Assembly (NCBI GenBank): GCA_017458625.1
Contig: JAFTAH010000138.1
Span: 1 to 64,000, forward strand
Source: Kiritimatiellia bacterium
GTDB lineage: Bacteria; Verrucomicrobiota; Kiritimatiellia; CAIQIC01; Lenti-01
Reading direction: 5' to 3'
Length of the DNA: 64,000 bases
Shown here: piece by piece, positions 46,632 through 56,439 of the stretch
Layout of the letters: each line of letters starts with the position of its first letter
How positions within the stretch are numbered: the stretch's first letter is position 1
The notes under the pieces: model-generated
The model's input: only the letters and a program-made list of their open reading frames with translations
Told to the model about the DNA's origin: nothing
Databases searched by the model: none
Made by a program: the position numbers and the translations under genes

Positions 46632-49235
46632 ATGGCGTATCCGCATGGTGAGATCGAGGCCAAATGGCAGCAGTACTGGGACGAGCACCAGACGTTCAGG
46701 ACCCCTGAGCGGCCCACGCCCGGCAAGCCCAAGAAGTACATCCTCGACATGTTCCCCTATCCCAGCGGCCAGGGGCTCCACGTCGGCCATCCGGAAGGCT
46801 ACACCGCCACCGACATCCAGGCCCGCTACTGGCGCACCCGCGGCGTCGAGGTCCTCCACCCCATGGGCTGGGACGCGTTCGGCCTCCCCGCCGAGCAGTT
46901 CGCCATCAAGACCGGCGGCCACCCGCGCACCTTCACCCACAAGAACATCGACACCTTCCGCCGCCAGCTCAAGATGCTCGGCTTCTCCTACGACTGGGCC
47001 CGCGAGTTCGCCACCACCGACGAGAACTATGTGCGCTGGACGCAGTGGATCTTCCTCCAGCTCTTCAAGAAGGGCCTCGCCTACGAGACCGAGCTCCCCG
47101 TCAACTGGAGCCCCGACATGTGCGCCGTGCTCGCCAACGAGGAGGTCGAGGAGTGGCGCGCCAAGGGCTTCACCGTCGAGCGCCGCATGATGCGCCAGTG
47201 GGTGCTCAAGATCACCGCCTACGCCGAACGCCTGCTCGCCGACCTCGATACGCTCGACTGGCCCGAGAGCATCAAGGAGATGCAGCGCAACTGGATCGGC
47301 CGCAGCGAAGGCGCGGAGGTCGACTTCGCCATCGGCGAGGACAAGGTCACCGTCTTCACCACCCGCCCCGACACCCTCTTCGGCGCCACCTACATGGTCC
47401 TCGCCCCGGAGCATCCCCTCGTCGACAAGATCGTCACCCCCGAACAGCGCCCCGCCGTCGAGGCCTACCGCGCCGCCGCCGCCCGCAAGTCCGACCTCGA
47501 GCGCACCGACCTCGTCAAGGACAAGACCGGCGTCTTCACCGGCGCCTACGCCACCAATCCCGTCAACGGCACGCAAATCCCCGTCTGGGTCGCCGACTAC
47601 GTGCTCTGGGGCTACGGCACCGGCGCCATCATGGCCGTCCCCGCCCACGACGACCGAGACTACGCCTTCGCCAAGAAGTTCGACCTCCCCATCATCCAAG
47701 TCGTCGGGGGCGGCGACATCTCCCAGACCGCCTGGACCGGCGACGGCCCCCTCGTCAACTCCGCCAACGCCGAGATTTCCCTCAACGGCCTCGCCGTCGC
47801 CGACAGCAAGCGCGCCATCACCGAATGGCTCGAGTCGAAGTGCCTCGGCCACAAGCAGGTCAACTACAAGCTCCGCGACTGGCTCTTCAGCCGCCAGCGC
47901 TACTGGGGCGAGCCCTTCCCCCTTATCCATTGCCCCCACTGCGGCGTCGTGCCCGTCCCCGAGGACCAGCTCCCCGTCCGCCTGCCCGCCATGGAGGACT
48001 ATCGCCCCACCCCCGACGGCAAGCCTCCGCTGGCGCGCGCCGGCGACTGGGTGAACACCACCTGCCCCGTCTGCGGCGCCCCCGCCACCCGCGAAACCAA
48101 CACCATGCCCCAGTGGGCCGGCTCCTGCTGGTACTACCTGCGCTACATCGATCCGCATAACGGCACCGCCCTCGTCGACCCCGACCTCGAGCGCTACTGG
48201 ATGCCCGTCGACCTCTACGTCGGCGGCGCCGAGCACGCCGTCCTCCACCTTCTCTACGCCCGCTTCTGGCACAAGGTCCTCTTCGACATCGGCGCCGTCC
48301 ACACCGCGGAGCCCTTCCACAAGCTCGTCAACCAGGGCATGATCCTCGGCGAGCTCGAGTACACCCTCTTCCGCGACCCCGACTCCGCCGAGCCCGTCTC
48401 CTACCTCTCCGACCGCTGGCAGGCCCGCCCCGCCGACGAATGGAAGACCGAGCGGCTCCCCGAAACCGACGTCGAAAAGCGCGGCGACCGCTTCGTCTGG
48501 CGCTCCCATCCCGAAGTCGTCCTCCGCGCCAAGGCCGAGAAGATGTCCAAGTCCCGCGGCAACGTCATCAACCCCGACGACATCGTCCGCGAGCACGGCG
48601 CCGATGCCCTCCGCCTCTACGAAATGTTCATGGGCCCCCTCACCCAGGTCAAGCCCTGGAGCATGAAGGGCGTCGAAGGCGTCTCCCGCTTCCTCAACCG
48701 CGTCTACCGCCTCGTCGTTGACGACGAGACCGGCGAACTCTCCCCCGCCCTCGCCGACGCCGCCCCCACCGACGCCCAGCTCCGCGCCCTCCACGCCGTC
48801 GTCAAGAAGGTCACCACCGGCATCGAGAAGATGGAGTACAACACCGCCATCTCCGCCATGATGATCTTCCTCAACGACGCCACCGCCTGGGAGCAGCGCC
48901 CCCGCGCCGTCCTTGCCCCCTTCGTGCAGATTCTCGCGCCCTTCGCCCCGCACATCGCCGAAGAACTCTGGTCCCGCCTCGGCCATTCCGACTCCCTCGC
49001 CTACGAGCCCTGGCCCACCTGGGACGAGGAAGTGCTGAAGGAGAAGGAGCTCGAGCTGCCCGTCCAGGTCAACGGCAAGCTCCGCGGCCGCATCACGGTT
49101 CCCGCCGACGCCGCCCAGCCCGACATCCTGGCCGCCGCCAAGGCCTGCCCCACCGTCGTCCCCTTCCTCGCCGGCAAGACCATCCGCAAGGAAATCGTCG
49201 TCCCCGCCCGCATGGTCAACCTCGTCGTCGGCTAG
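46632..49235 (+). CDS. leuS: Leucyl-tRNA synthetase
   Basis: An 867-aa class Ia synthetase of standard bacterial length. The HIGH-type motif is in [23 protein letters not shown] is in [16 protein letters not shown], and the CP1 editing domain (about 225-420) contains [20 protein letters not shown] and [16 protein letters not shown] zinc-binding-like CPHCG...[11 protein letters not shown] segment is present near 435-485. AGAGGTG lies 4-5 nt before the ATG at 46632. Confidence 0.97.
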   Translation: MAYPHGEIEAKWQQYWDEHQTFRTPERPTPGKPKKYILDMFPYPSGQGLHVGHPEGYTATDIQARYWRTRGVEVLHPMGWDAFGLPAEQFAIKTGGHPRTFTHKNIDTFRRQLKMLGFSYDWAREFATTDENYVRWTQWIFLQLFKKGLAYETELPVNWSPDMCAVLANEEVEEWRAKGFTVERRMMRQWVLKITAYAERLLADLDTLDWPESIKEMQRNWIGRSEGAEVDFAIGEDKVTVFTTRPDTLFGATYMVLAPEHPLVDKIVTPEQRPAVEAYRAAAARKSDLERTDLVKDKTGVFTGAYATNPVNGTQIPVWVADYVLWGYGTGAIMAVPAHDDRDYAFAKKFDLPIIQVVGGGDISQTAWTGDGPLVNSANAEISLNGLAVADSKRAITEWLESKCLGHKQVNYKLRDWLFSRQRYWGEPFPLIHCPHCGVVPVPEDQLPVRLPAMEDYRPTPDGKPPLARAGDWVNTTCPVCGAPATRETNTMPQWAGSCWYYLRYIDPHNGTALVDPDLERYWMPVDLYVGGAEHAVLHLLYARFWHKVLFDIGAVHTAEPFHKLVNQGMILGELEYTLFRDPDSAEPVSYLSDRWQARPADEWKTERLPETDVEKRGDRFVWRSHPEVVLRAKAEKMSKSRGNVINPDDIVREHGADALRLYEMFMGPLTQVKPWSMKGVEGVSRFLNRVYRLVVDDETGELSPALADAAPTDAQLRALHAVVKKVTTGIEKMEYNTAISAMMIFLNDATAWEQRPRAVLAPFVQILAPFAPHIAEELWSRLGHSDSLAYEPWPTWDEEVLKEKELELPVQVNGKLRGRITVPADAAQPDILAAAKACPTVVPFLAGKTIRKEIVVPARMVNLVVG

Positions 49236-49267
49236 CGCCTCCGCCCGCCTCTGCCTTCGCCAGTTGA

Positions 49268-49290
49268 GGCAACGGCAAGACGCCGTTGCC
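49268..49290. repeat. GGCAACGGC palindrome, second site
   Basis: GGCAACGGC-aagac-GCCGTTGCC, a perfect 9-bp stem 32 nt after the leuS stop. It matches the repeat at 469-540 and could also serve as a terminator hairpin, though no T-run follows. Confidence 0.7.
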
Positions 49291-49445
49291 CCTTCTTTGG
49301 TGTCGTCCCGCGCGACCTTTGGAGCCGTCCCGCGCGACCGCTCTTCCCTTCGGCTGCAATCGCTTGCACTCGACGGCATTCGTCTGCCCTCGCCCCCCCC
49401 CCCTGTCGCCCGCTCTCTCCCCCAACAATCCGCCGCCCAATTGCC

Positions 49446-49486
49446 GTGATTTTACGTCAAACATTGGCGTTTTTGCGCATTTTGCC
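49446..49486 (+). repeat. Dispersed GTGATTTTACGTCAAA motif, copy 12
   Basis: GTGATTTTACGTCAAACATT is followed by GGCGTTTTTGCGCATTTTGC. It is 211 nt after leuS and 212 nt before malQ, same direction. Confidence 0.8.
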
Positions 49487-49657
49487 TCTTCCAGGCGGGC
49501 AAGCCCCCTCTCCCGCCCGCCTCGTCCCCTTTCGCCCTGCTTGTCCCCAATGGCCCCTTCCTCTCCACCTTTTGCCACTTTTTCCAAAAAAACGTTTTAC
49601 ACGGAAAAAACAGGCGACTATAGTCCCCCTTGTTCACCCCAACGAGGAGACTTCACC

Positions 49658-51193
49658 ATGACTTTTGAACGCGCTTCCGGCATCCTGCTACACCCCACCT
49701 CCCTGCCCAGCCCCTACGGCATCGGCGATCTCGGCCCGGAAGCGGTCAAGTTCCTCGACTTCCTGCAAGAGGCCGGCCAGCGCCTCTGGCAGATCCTTCC
49801 CCTCGGCCCCACCTCCTACGGCGACTCCCCCTACCAGTCCCCCTCCACCTTCGCCGGCAACCCCCTCTGGCTGTCCCCCGACCTCCTCCATGCGGAAGGC
49901 CTCCTCTCCGATGCCGACCTCGACGCCTATCCCGCCTTTCCCGCCGACCACGTCGACTTCGGTCCCGTAATTCTCGCCAAGTCCGCCCTCCTCAAGGCCG
50001 CCTGCGAACGCTTCCGTGCCAAGCTGGACACCGATCCCGAGCTCTCCGCCGCCTTCGCCGCCTTCTGCCGCAACAACGCCGCCTGGCTGGACGACTACGC
50101 CCTCTTCGCCGCCCTCAAGGACGAGCACAACGGCACCCCCTGGACCACCTGGGAGCCTGAACTCGCCACCCGCGACCCCGCCGCCCTCGACCTCGCCCGT
50201 GCCCGCCTCGCCGTCCCCGTCCAGGACGTCCAGATCCAGCAGTTCCTCTTCGACCGCCAATGGCGCGCCATCCGCGAGGCCGCCGCCGCCCGCTCCATCC
50301 AGCTCATCGGCGACATCCCCATCTTCGTCGCCCACGACTCCGCCGACGTCTGGGCTAATCCCTCCCTCTTCTTCCTCAATCCCGACGGCTCTCCCGCCGT
50401 GGTCGCCGGCGTGCCCCCGGACTACTTCTCCGCCACTGGCCAGCTCTGGGGCAATCCCCTCTACAACTGGCCGGTTCACCGGGAGTCCGGCTACGACTGG
50501 TGGATTCGCCGCCTCCGCCGCGTCTTCTCCCTCGTCGACATCGTCCGCATCGACCACTTCCGCGGCTTCGAGGCCTACTGGGAGATTCCGGGCGGCGAGA
50601 CCACGGCCATCAACGGCCGCTGGGTCAAGGGCCCCGACGCGCCCTTCTTCGACGCCCTCCGCGACGCCCTCGGCGACCTCCCCATCATCGCCGAGGACCT
50701 CGGCCTCATCACCCCGGAAGTCGTCGCCCTCCGCGACCACTGCGACTTCCCCGGCATGCGCATCCTCCAGTTCGCCTTCGGCAACGACGACCGTGCCGCC
50801 GAATTCCGTCCCGAGTCCTATCCCGCCAACTGCGTCGTCTACACCGGCACCCATGACAACGACACCACCGTCGGCTGGTTCCATTCCCAGGCCGGCGAAG
50901 GCTCCACCCGCTCCCAGGCCGACATCGACGCCGAACGCCGCATGATCCTGGCCTACCTCGGCACCTCCGGCGAGCACATCGCCTGGGACCTCATCGAGCT
51001 CGGCGCCCGTTCCAACGCCAACACCTTCGTCGTCCCCCTCCAGGACGTCCTCGAACTGGGTTCCGAGGCCCGCATGAACACCCCCGGCAAGGCCGCCGGC
51101 AACTGGCAGTGGCGCTTCGCCTGGAACCAGCTCTCCGACACCGCCGTCGCCCATCTCGCCCACATCACCCGCGCCACCGGCCGCCTCAAGTAG
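49658..51193 (+). CDS. malQ: 4-alpha-glucanotransferase MalQ (GH77)
   Basis: A 511-aa amylomaltase of typical length. GH77 blocks: LHPTSLPSPYGIGDLGPEA, SPYQSPSTFAGNPLWLS, nucleophile Asp in VRIDHFRGFEAYWEIP, acid/base Glu in PIIAEDLGLITPEV, and the third Asp in YTGTHDNDTTVGW. It transfers alpha-1,4-glucan segments in glycogen/maltodextrin metabolism in the cytoplasm. The strong GAGGAGA site at 49644 supports the ATG at 49658. Confidence 0.96.
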   Translation: MTFERASGILLHPTSLPSPYGIGDLGPEAVKFLDFLQEAGQRLWQILPLGPTSYGDSPYQSPSTFAGNPLWLSPDLLHAEGLLSDADLDAYPAFPADHVDFGPVILAKSALLKAACERFRAKLDTDPELSAAFAAFCRNNAAWLDDYALFAALKDEHNGTPWTTWEPELATRDPAALDLARARLAVPVQDVQIQQFLFDRQWRAIREAAAARSIQLIGDIPIFVAHDSADVWANPSLFFLNPDGSPAVVAGVPPDYFSATGQLWGNPLYNWPVHRESGYDWWIRRLRRVFSLVDIVRIDHFRGFEAYWEIPGGETTAINGRWVKGPDAPFFDALRDALGDLPIIAEDLGLITPEVVALRDHCDFPGMRILQFAFGNDDRAAEFRPESYPANCVVYTGTHDNDTTVGWFHSQAGEGSTRSQADIDAERRMILAYLGTSGEHIAWDLIELGARSNANTFVVPLQDVLELGSEARMNTPGKAAGNWQWRFAWNQLSDTAVAHLAHITRATGRLK

Positions 51194-51235
51194 CCCCGGT
51201 GCCGGGCCCGGCCAAACCCGCTCGCCCCCACCAAG

Positions 51236-51275
51236 AATCCTAGAATTCTAGAATCCTAGTTTTCTAGCATTCCAG
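51236..51275. repeat. 8-bp CTAG-type array, second site
   Basis: Five octamers: AATCCTAG, AATTCTAG, AATCCTAG, TTTTCTAG, CATTCCAG. The array lies between the convergent malQ and decarboxylase genes and has the same periodicity as the 38570 array. Confidence 0.8.
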
Positions 51276-51296
51276 TGCTTTCCCCCGCCCCGCGCT

Positions 51297-53495
51297 TCAC
51301 AGCTCGGGCACGCTCCGGAGCTCTGCCGCCGACATCACCTCCACGCATGGCGGCGCGTGCGGACGGCAGAACAGGCCATGGATGGCATCCGGCCCCTCCA
51401 GCTCCAGCACCGACTGGAGCAGACGCACCATCGCCTTCGTGATGCGCACGCCCGGAATCATGATCGGAATCCCCGGCGGATACGGCACCACGAACTGCGT
51501 CGCCACGCAGCCCGCCGCCTCCGTCAACGGCACCATCTCGCCATAGGCGAGCGCGGCGTCCCGGGGCAGATAGCTCGGTTGCGCCGCCACCGCCGCCGAC
51601 ACCACCGTTCCGCTCCCCGCCGCCTCCGGCCGCCCGATCAGCTGCCGGTTCGCCCGGCACACCCGGAACAGATACTCGAAATGGTCCTCCACCGTTCCCG
51701 TCGTCGCCAGGAACAGCAACGTGTTGCTCGATGCCTTCTCCCACTGGATGTGCGCCTTCAGCAGCGCCTTCTTCATCCGTGCGCACGCCGCCGGGCTGCG
51801 CAGCATCAGCACCAGCTTCAGCGGATCCTTCAGATAGCCGTCCGCCTCCCAGTCCGCCCCGGAGCCCGCAATGTCGCCCAAGGTCGCGAAGCATTCCGTC
51901 TCCGGCCGTCCGCACACCTCCGCCACCCGCGTCCGGAAGTCCGCCGCCCACTGCAGCCGCTCGTCCAGCAGCTTCAGCCCCTCCAGCCGCATCTGCACCC
52001 CGGCCGTGTCGAGCGTCGCCAGAAACGGATAATGCGGGGACGTCGAATGCCAATACCGCAGCACTTCGTGGAAATCGTGCGAGAACTTCTCGTAGGAGCC
52101 CCGCCCCCGCACCGCGAACCGCCGCCGCAGCCACCGGAACGGCGCCTGCCCGTCCTCCTCCAGCAGCGCCTTGAACCGCGTCGACACGTGGATCATCGAC
52201 GCCTGCGAGAACGCCGACAGCACCTTGTGCGTCGACTGCACCGAGAAATGCGCCCCGCACGTCTCGTTCACCGCCGAATACCGGAACGCCCGGGGACGTC
52301 CCGACGGATCATCCAGGTCCAGGAACGTGTAGAACGGGTGGAAGTTCAGATACGCCGCCCACGCCTCGTCCGCGTAGAACAGCACCCCCGCCGCCTCGCA
52401 CAGCCGCGCCACGTCCCACACCGGATACAGCACCCCCTCGTACGTGCACGTCGTCAGGATCAGCAGCCGTGGCCGCCTGGCGTCGCCTTCCGGGATGGCC
52501 GCCGCCCGCGCCAGCTCCGCCTTGATGTCCGGCAGCGACGTCGGCCCCCAGATGCCCAGCCGCGCATTGTACCGCGCCGGCAAATATCGCGGCACCGCCC
52601 CCGCCATCACGATCGCGTGATGCACCGACTGGTGGCAGTTCCGGTCCACCAGCACCGTCTCCCCCGGCCGCAGCAGCGTCATCAGCATCGCCTTGTTCGA
52701 CGTGCTCGTCCCGTTGGTCACATAGCAGGACTGGGCCGTGCAGAAGATTTCCGACGTCAGCCGCTCCGCCTCCGACAGCGGCGTGTGCGCGTCTGGCACG
52801 CCCAGGTCCCCCAGCGACTCCACCGACACCGACAGGTCCGTCCGGAAGATTTCCGGCCCGTACTCCTCGTGAAACCCGTGCAAAAACGGCGATGTCTCGA
52901 ACGCCCGCCCCCCGTTATGCCCTGGCGTGTGCCACGACGACCCGGCCCGCACCTTCACGTACTGCCGCAGCGCCGTCGCGAACGGCGGCGTCCAGAACGA
53001 CTTGAACATCCGCACCAGCCGCTCGTGATACCGTCCCGGCTGCGCCAGCACCTCGTACGGCTTCTTGGACCACCGCCGTTGCGGCAGCGGCTTGGCCAGC
53101 GCCTCTCCGCGCCGCGTCACCACCACCTTCGGGATCGCGGGAAAGTACAGCCGCAGCCAGTCCCGCAGCGCCAGCCGGTCGATGGTCGTCACCTCCAGCA
53201 GCCCCGCGTCGATCAGGAACAGCCCGCAGCCCCGGCCGTCCGCCGTCAGCACCGTCCGTTCCGGCGGCGCGTCGTCCGCCCGCAGCGGTTCCTCGAACAG
53301 ATGCATCGCGAGGTCCTCTCCGCTCGTCACCATGCACAGCCGCAGCACCGGATAGTCCAGGGGCGCCCGCGTATTGAACGTCTCCCCGCAGAACTCCCGG
53401 AACGCGTCCGCCAGCCCCGCCTCCATCACCGGCAACGTCTTCCCGTCCCGCCGCGTCGCCTTGTGCAAATAGAAAACCGTCAACGATCTGATCAT
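51297..53495 (-). CDS. Orn/Lys/Arg decarboxylase (biodegradative type)
   Basis: A 732-aa fold-type I PLP decarboxylase with an N-terminal receiver-like wing domain, about the size of AdiA/CadA/SpeF. The core shows the substrate block SSWHTPGHNGGRAF, TNGTSTSNKAMLMTLLRPGE, the PLP Asp in LFYADEAWAAYL, and the Schiff-base lysine in SVQSTHKVLSAFSQA. The C-terminal GVRITKAMVRLLQSV is typical. It decarboxylates a basic amino acid, giving acid resistance or a polyamine precursor; which substrate cannot be told. No antiporter gene is adjacent. Confidence 0.93.
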   Translation of the reverse strand: MIRSLTVFYLHKATRRDGKTLPVMEAGLADAFREFCGETFNTRAPLDYPVLRLCMVTSGEDLAMHLFEEPLRADDAPPERTVLTADGRGCGLFLIDAGLLEVTTIDRLALRDWLRLYFPAIPKVVVTRRGEALAKPLPQRRWSKKPYEVLAQPGRYHERLVRMFKSFWTPPFATALRQYVKVRAGSSWHTPGHNGGRAFETSPFLHGFHEEYGPEIFRTDLSVSVESLGDLGVPDAHTPLSEAERLTSEIFCTAQSCYVTNGTSTSNKAMLMTLLRPGETVLVDRNCHQSVHHAIVMAGAVPRYLPARYNARLGIWGPTSLPDIKAELARAAAIPEGDARRPRLLILTTCTYEGVLYPVWDVARLCEAAGVLFYADEAWAAYLNFHPFYTFLDLDDPSGRPRAFRYSAVNETCGAHFSVQSTHKVLSAFSQASMIHVSTRFKALLEEDGQAPFRWLRRRFAVRGRGSYEKFSHDFHEVLRYWHSTSPHYPFLATLDTAGVQMRLEGLKLLDERLQWAADFRTRVAEVCGRPETECFATLGDIAGSGADWEADGYLKDPLKLVLMLRSPAACARMKKALLKAHIQWEKASSNTLLFLATTGTVEDHFEYLFRVCRANRQLIGRPEAAGSGTVVSAAVAAQPSYLPRDAALAYGEMVPLTEAAGCVATQFVVPYPPGIPIMIPGVRITKAMVRLLQSVLELEGPDAIHGLFCRPHAPPCVEVMSAAELRSVPEL

Positions 53496-53580
53496 GGCAC
53501 CCCCAGCATACCCCCCTCCCCTCCCCCGCGCAAGCTCTCCCGCCGCCCTGTCCCCCCGGAAAGGACGCGCCCAGATTGCC

Positions 53581-53600
53581 GTGATTTCACCCGCAACTCC
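53581..53600 (+). repeat. Truncated dispersed motif, copy 13
   Basis: GTGATTTCAC matches the first half of the core, then the sequence diverges (CCGCAACTCC). It is 201 nt before the next plus-strand start, in the divergent region, where other copies also sit. Confidence 0.45.
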
Positions 53601-53781
53601 CCTCGTTGGGCCATTTATGACTTCCCCCTCCTCCTCGTCCCTGGTCGCCCCCCGGTCGTCCCCTGGTTTCCATGCGCACCGTGTTGCCGATTTTTGCCGC
53701 TTGCCCTCTCCCCCTTCCCTCCGCTATATTTCCTTGGCATTTCATCCCACGTTTCGTCCCCTTCTTCTCCCGGAGCCCCCC

Positions 53782-56109
53782 ATGAGCGGAAAATTCAAGT
53801 ACATCGGCCAGTCCTACACCCGTCCCGACGCCGTCCAGAAGGCCCTCGGCAAGTCCGAATACCTCGACGACCTCCGCCTCCCCGACCTCCTCCACGCCTC
53901 CATCCTCCATCCCCCCGTCGCCCACGCCCTTATCAAGTCCATCGACACCTCCGAGGCTGAGGCCATGCCCGGCGTCGTCGCCGTCGTCACCGGCCGCAAC
54001 TGCCACATCCTCTACGGCGACAACATCACCGACATCTCCCCCATGGCCTCCACCCGCGTCCGCCACATCGGCGACCACGTGGCCGCCGTCATCGCCGAGA
54101 CCAAGCACCAGGCCGACGAGGCGCTCAAGAAGATCAAGGTCGAATACCAGCCCCTGCCGGTCTACACCGACGCCCGCGACGCCCTGGCGCCGGACGCCGT
54201 CCTCATCCACCCGGACGCGCCGAGCTACCGCCACATTCCGGGCCTCGGCTGCGTCCCCGGCACCAACATCGCCAGCCAGTACACCCTCCGCAAGGGCGAC
54301 GTCCAGAAGGGCTTCGCCGAGTCCGACGTCATCGTCGAGGGCGAGTTCGTCTACCCCCACAGCTCCTGCGCCGCCATCGAGCCGCACGGGGCCATCGTCC
54401 GCTTCAACGAGGACGGCACCATCGACGCCTGGTCCTCCTCCATCTGCCCCTTCATCATCCGCGACGATCTCGCCCACGCCTACCATCGCCCCGCCTCCCA
54501 GGTCCGCGTCCGCATCCCCGAGGTCGGCGGCTGTTTCGGCTACAAGAGCGACATCACCGTCGAGCAGACCGTCGCCTGGATCGCCTCCCACGTCCCCGGT
54601 CGCCCCGTCAAGTGGGTCGCCTCCCGCCAGGAGGACTTCACCAGCACCCTCATGGGCCACGGCTTCCGCCACCACATGAAGATTGGCGCCAAGCGCGACG
54701 GCACCCTCGTCGCCATCCAGGCCGACATCTTGCACTCGACCGGCGCCTTCGCCGACACCGGCGTCCACGTCTGCAACGCCGCCACCCACAACTGCACCGG
54801 CCCCTACCAGTTCCAGCACGCCCTCCTCGCCAACAAGTGCGTCTACACCAACACCCCCCCCGTCGGCGCCTTCCGCGGCTACGGCCACCAGGAGGGCCAT
54901 TTCGCCGTCGAACGCCTCATGGACATCCTCGCCCGCAAGCTCGGCATGGACCCCATCGAGCTCCGCCGCAAGAACTTCCTCGGCCCCGGCAAGGAAAACG
55001 CCGCCGGCGAGCGCTTCTACGCCACCAACGGCTCCGTCGCCCAATGCGCCGACCTCGTCGAGCAGGCCGTCTTCAAGGACGCCCCCAAGCCCGCCGAGGA
55101 CGACGAGTTCGTCTACGGCCGCGGCTTTGCCGCCGTCATGAAGTCCCCCAAGGGCGCCTCCTTCTCCTCCAAGTCGTGCTACCTCAAGCTCAACCCCGAC
55201 GGCTCCGCCAACGTCAACATGGGCGGCGCCGAGGTCGGCCAGGGCCTCCGCATGGTCGTCCAGCAGGTCGCCGGCGAGGCCCTCAAGATTCCGCCCGAGA
55301 AGGTCCGCGTCTACCCCCAGATCGACACCCAGTACTGCCCCTGGGAGTGGCAGACCATCGGCTCGATGTTCACCACCCAGGGCGGCCGCGCCATCGTCCG
55401 CGCCGCCGACAAGGCCATCGCCATGCTCAAGGAGAACGCCTCCCGCGCCCTCCTCGTCCCCGCCGACCTCCTCGAATGGGACGGCGAGAAGGTCTACCTC
55501 CGCCACGACCCGGCCGTCCACGCCACGATTGCCCAGCTCGCCCACGGCTACGTCACCGAAAACGGCATCACCGTCGGCGACGTCGTCCACGCCACCAGCG
55601 ACGCCCGCCTCCCCCGCTACTCCAACCCCGATGCCGACGGCCGCGGCGGCCTCGGCGTCGAATACACCTTCGGCGCCCAGGCCTGCGAGGTCAAGATTTC
55701 CAAAAAGACCGGCAAGGTCCACGTCACCCACTTCGCCTCCTCCTTCGATGTCGGCACCGTCATCAACCCCCGCCAGATCCGCGGCCAGATCGCCGGCGGC
55801 GTCGTCATGGCCATCGGCGCCTCCCTCTCCGAAGGCATCCAGTACGACGCCGACGGCCGCATCCTCAACGCCCACTACGGCAAGTACCACCTCGCCTCCT
55901 TCCGCGACGCCCCCGACCGCCAGACCATCGTCCCCGTCGAAAACCCCGGCGAAGTCGGCCCCTTCGGCGCCCGCGGCATCGGCGAACACCCCGTCGTCGG
56001 CGTCGCCCCCGCCATCCTCAACGCCATCTTCGACGCCATCGGCGTCGACTTCGACGAAATCCCCGTCACCCCCGACAAGATTCTCGCCGCCCTCGCCCAG
56101 AAACGGTGA
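53782..56109 (+). CDS. Molybdenum hydroxylase large subunit (xanthine dehydrogenase/aldehyde oxidase family)
   Basis: A 775-aa Mo-cofactor-binding subunit. Conserved segments: GKSEYLDDLRLPDLLHASIL, EVGGCFGYKSD (Q/G loop), PPVGAFRGYGHQEGHFAVE, GGAEVGQGLRMVVQQ, and the catalytic Glu loop GARGIGEHPVVG (usually GVGEPP). The N-terminal a/b hammerhead domain is present, but no 2Fe-2S or FAD domains are fused, and neither partner gene is in this window. The stop overlaps a GTG start of a 65-aa zinc-ribbon membrane protein. Hydroxylation of a purine, aldehyde or aromatic heterocycle is expected. Confidence 0.93.
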   Translation: MSGKFKYIGQSYTRPDAVQKALGKSEYLDDLRLPDLLHASILHPPVAHALIKSIDTSEAEAMPGVVAVVTGRNCHILYGDNITDISPMASTRVRHIGDHVAAVIAETKHQADEALKKIKVEYQPLPVYTDARDALAPDAVLIHPDAPSYRHIPGLGCVPGTNIASQYTLRKGDVQKGFAESDVIVEGEFVYPHSSCAAIEPHGAIVRFNEDGTIDAWSSSICPFIIRDDLAHAYHRPASQVRVRIPEVGGCFGYKSDITVEQTVAWIASHVPGRPVKWVASRQEDFTSTLMGHGFRHHMKIGAKRDGTLVAIQADILHSTGAFADTGVHVCNAATHNCTGPYQFQHALLANKCVYTNTPPVGAFRGYGHQEGHFAVERLMDILARKLGMDPIELRRKNFLGPGKENAAGERFYATNGSVAQCADLVEQAVFKDAPKPAEDDEFVYGRGFAAVMKSPKGASFSSKSCYLKLNPDGSANVNMGGAEVGQGLRMVVQQVAGEALKIPPEKVRVYPQIDTQYCPWEWQTIGSMFTTQGGRAIVRAADKAIAMLKENASRALLVPADLLEWDGEKVYLRHDPAVHATIAQLAHGYVTENGITVGDVVHATSDARLPRYSNPDADGRGGLGVEYTFGAQACEVKISKKTGKVHVTHFASSFDVGTVINPRQIRGQIAGGVVMAIGASLSEGIQYDADGRILNAHYGKYHLASFRDAPDRQTIVPVENPGEVGPFGARGIGEHPVVGVAPAILNAIFDAIGVDFDEIPVTPDKILAALAQKR

Positions 56110-56303
56110 AAATCGATTCCTCCCACGACTTCGGCACCCGCGAATGCCCCTCCTGCGGCGTCCGCGTCCCCGCCAACGAGAACCGCTGCCCCATCTGCCA
56201 CTACCCCTTCCCCGTCAAGTCCACCCTCTCCCGCTCCGCCCCTCTCATTGCCCTCGTCCTTCTCCTCATCTTTCTCGCCCTCCTCCTCCCCCTCTTCCTC
56301 TAG
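56106..56303 (+). CDS. Small zinc-ribbon membrane protein coupled to molybdenum hydroxylase
   Basis: A 65-aa protein starting at a GTG that overlaps the upstream TGA (GTGA). Residues 14-32 form a zinc ribbon with two C-x-x-C pairs (ECPSCG and RCPICHYPF). Residues 43-65 are one hydrophobic membrane segment (LIALVLLLIFLALLLPLFL) ending abruptly. The TAG stop is the first three bases of the TAGAGC-ended MITE-like element, so the original C-terminus may have been longer. Function is unknown; coupling suggests assembly or membrane tethering of the hydroxylase. Confidence 0.75.
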   Translation: MKIDSSHDFGTRECPSCGVRVPANENRCPICHYPFPVKSTLSRSAPLIALVLLLIFLALLLPLFL

Positions 56304-56439
56304 AGCATTTTCAAGAATATTGCAGCCGTTTTCGGTAGGGGCCGACCGCCGGGCGGCCCGAAGAACAATTCGGGAAACGGCCCGCCCGGCGGTCGGGCCC
56401 TACCATGGATGTGGCCACATATTTTCTTAATTCGCTCTA
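56301..56439. mobile_element. MITE-like element with TAGAGC ends, copy 1 (139 bp)
   Basis: The left end is TAGAGCATTTTCAAGAATA; the right end on the minus strand is TAGAGCGAATTAAGAAAATA. The interior is a strong hairpin: GGTAGGGGCCGACCGCC... on one side and its near-complement ending GGTCGGGCCCTACC on the other (about 56334-56404). Both outer ends carry TA, consistent with TA target-site duplication as in Tc1/mariner-IS630 transposition. No protein is encoded. Copy 2 is at 58835 in opposite orientation; a partial copy is at 58329. Confidence 0.75.

Larger units (their letters stand above)
49236..49657. other. Intergenic region before malQ
   Basis: A 422-bp gap with the GGCAACGGC hairpin (49268-49290), a repeated TCCCGCGCGACC (about 49306 and 49328), and one GTGATTTTACGTCAAA motif copy (49446). 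An AACGAGGAGA ribosome-binding site precedes malQ. No gene was seen. Confidence 0.65.
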
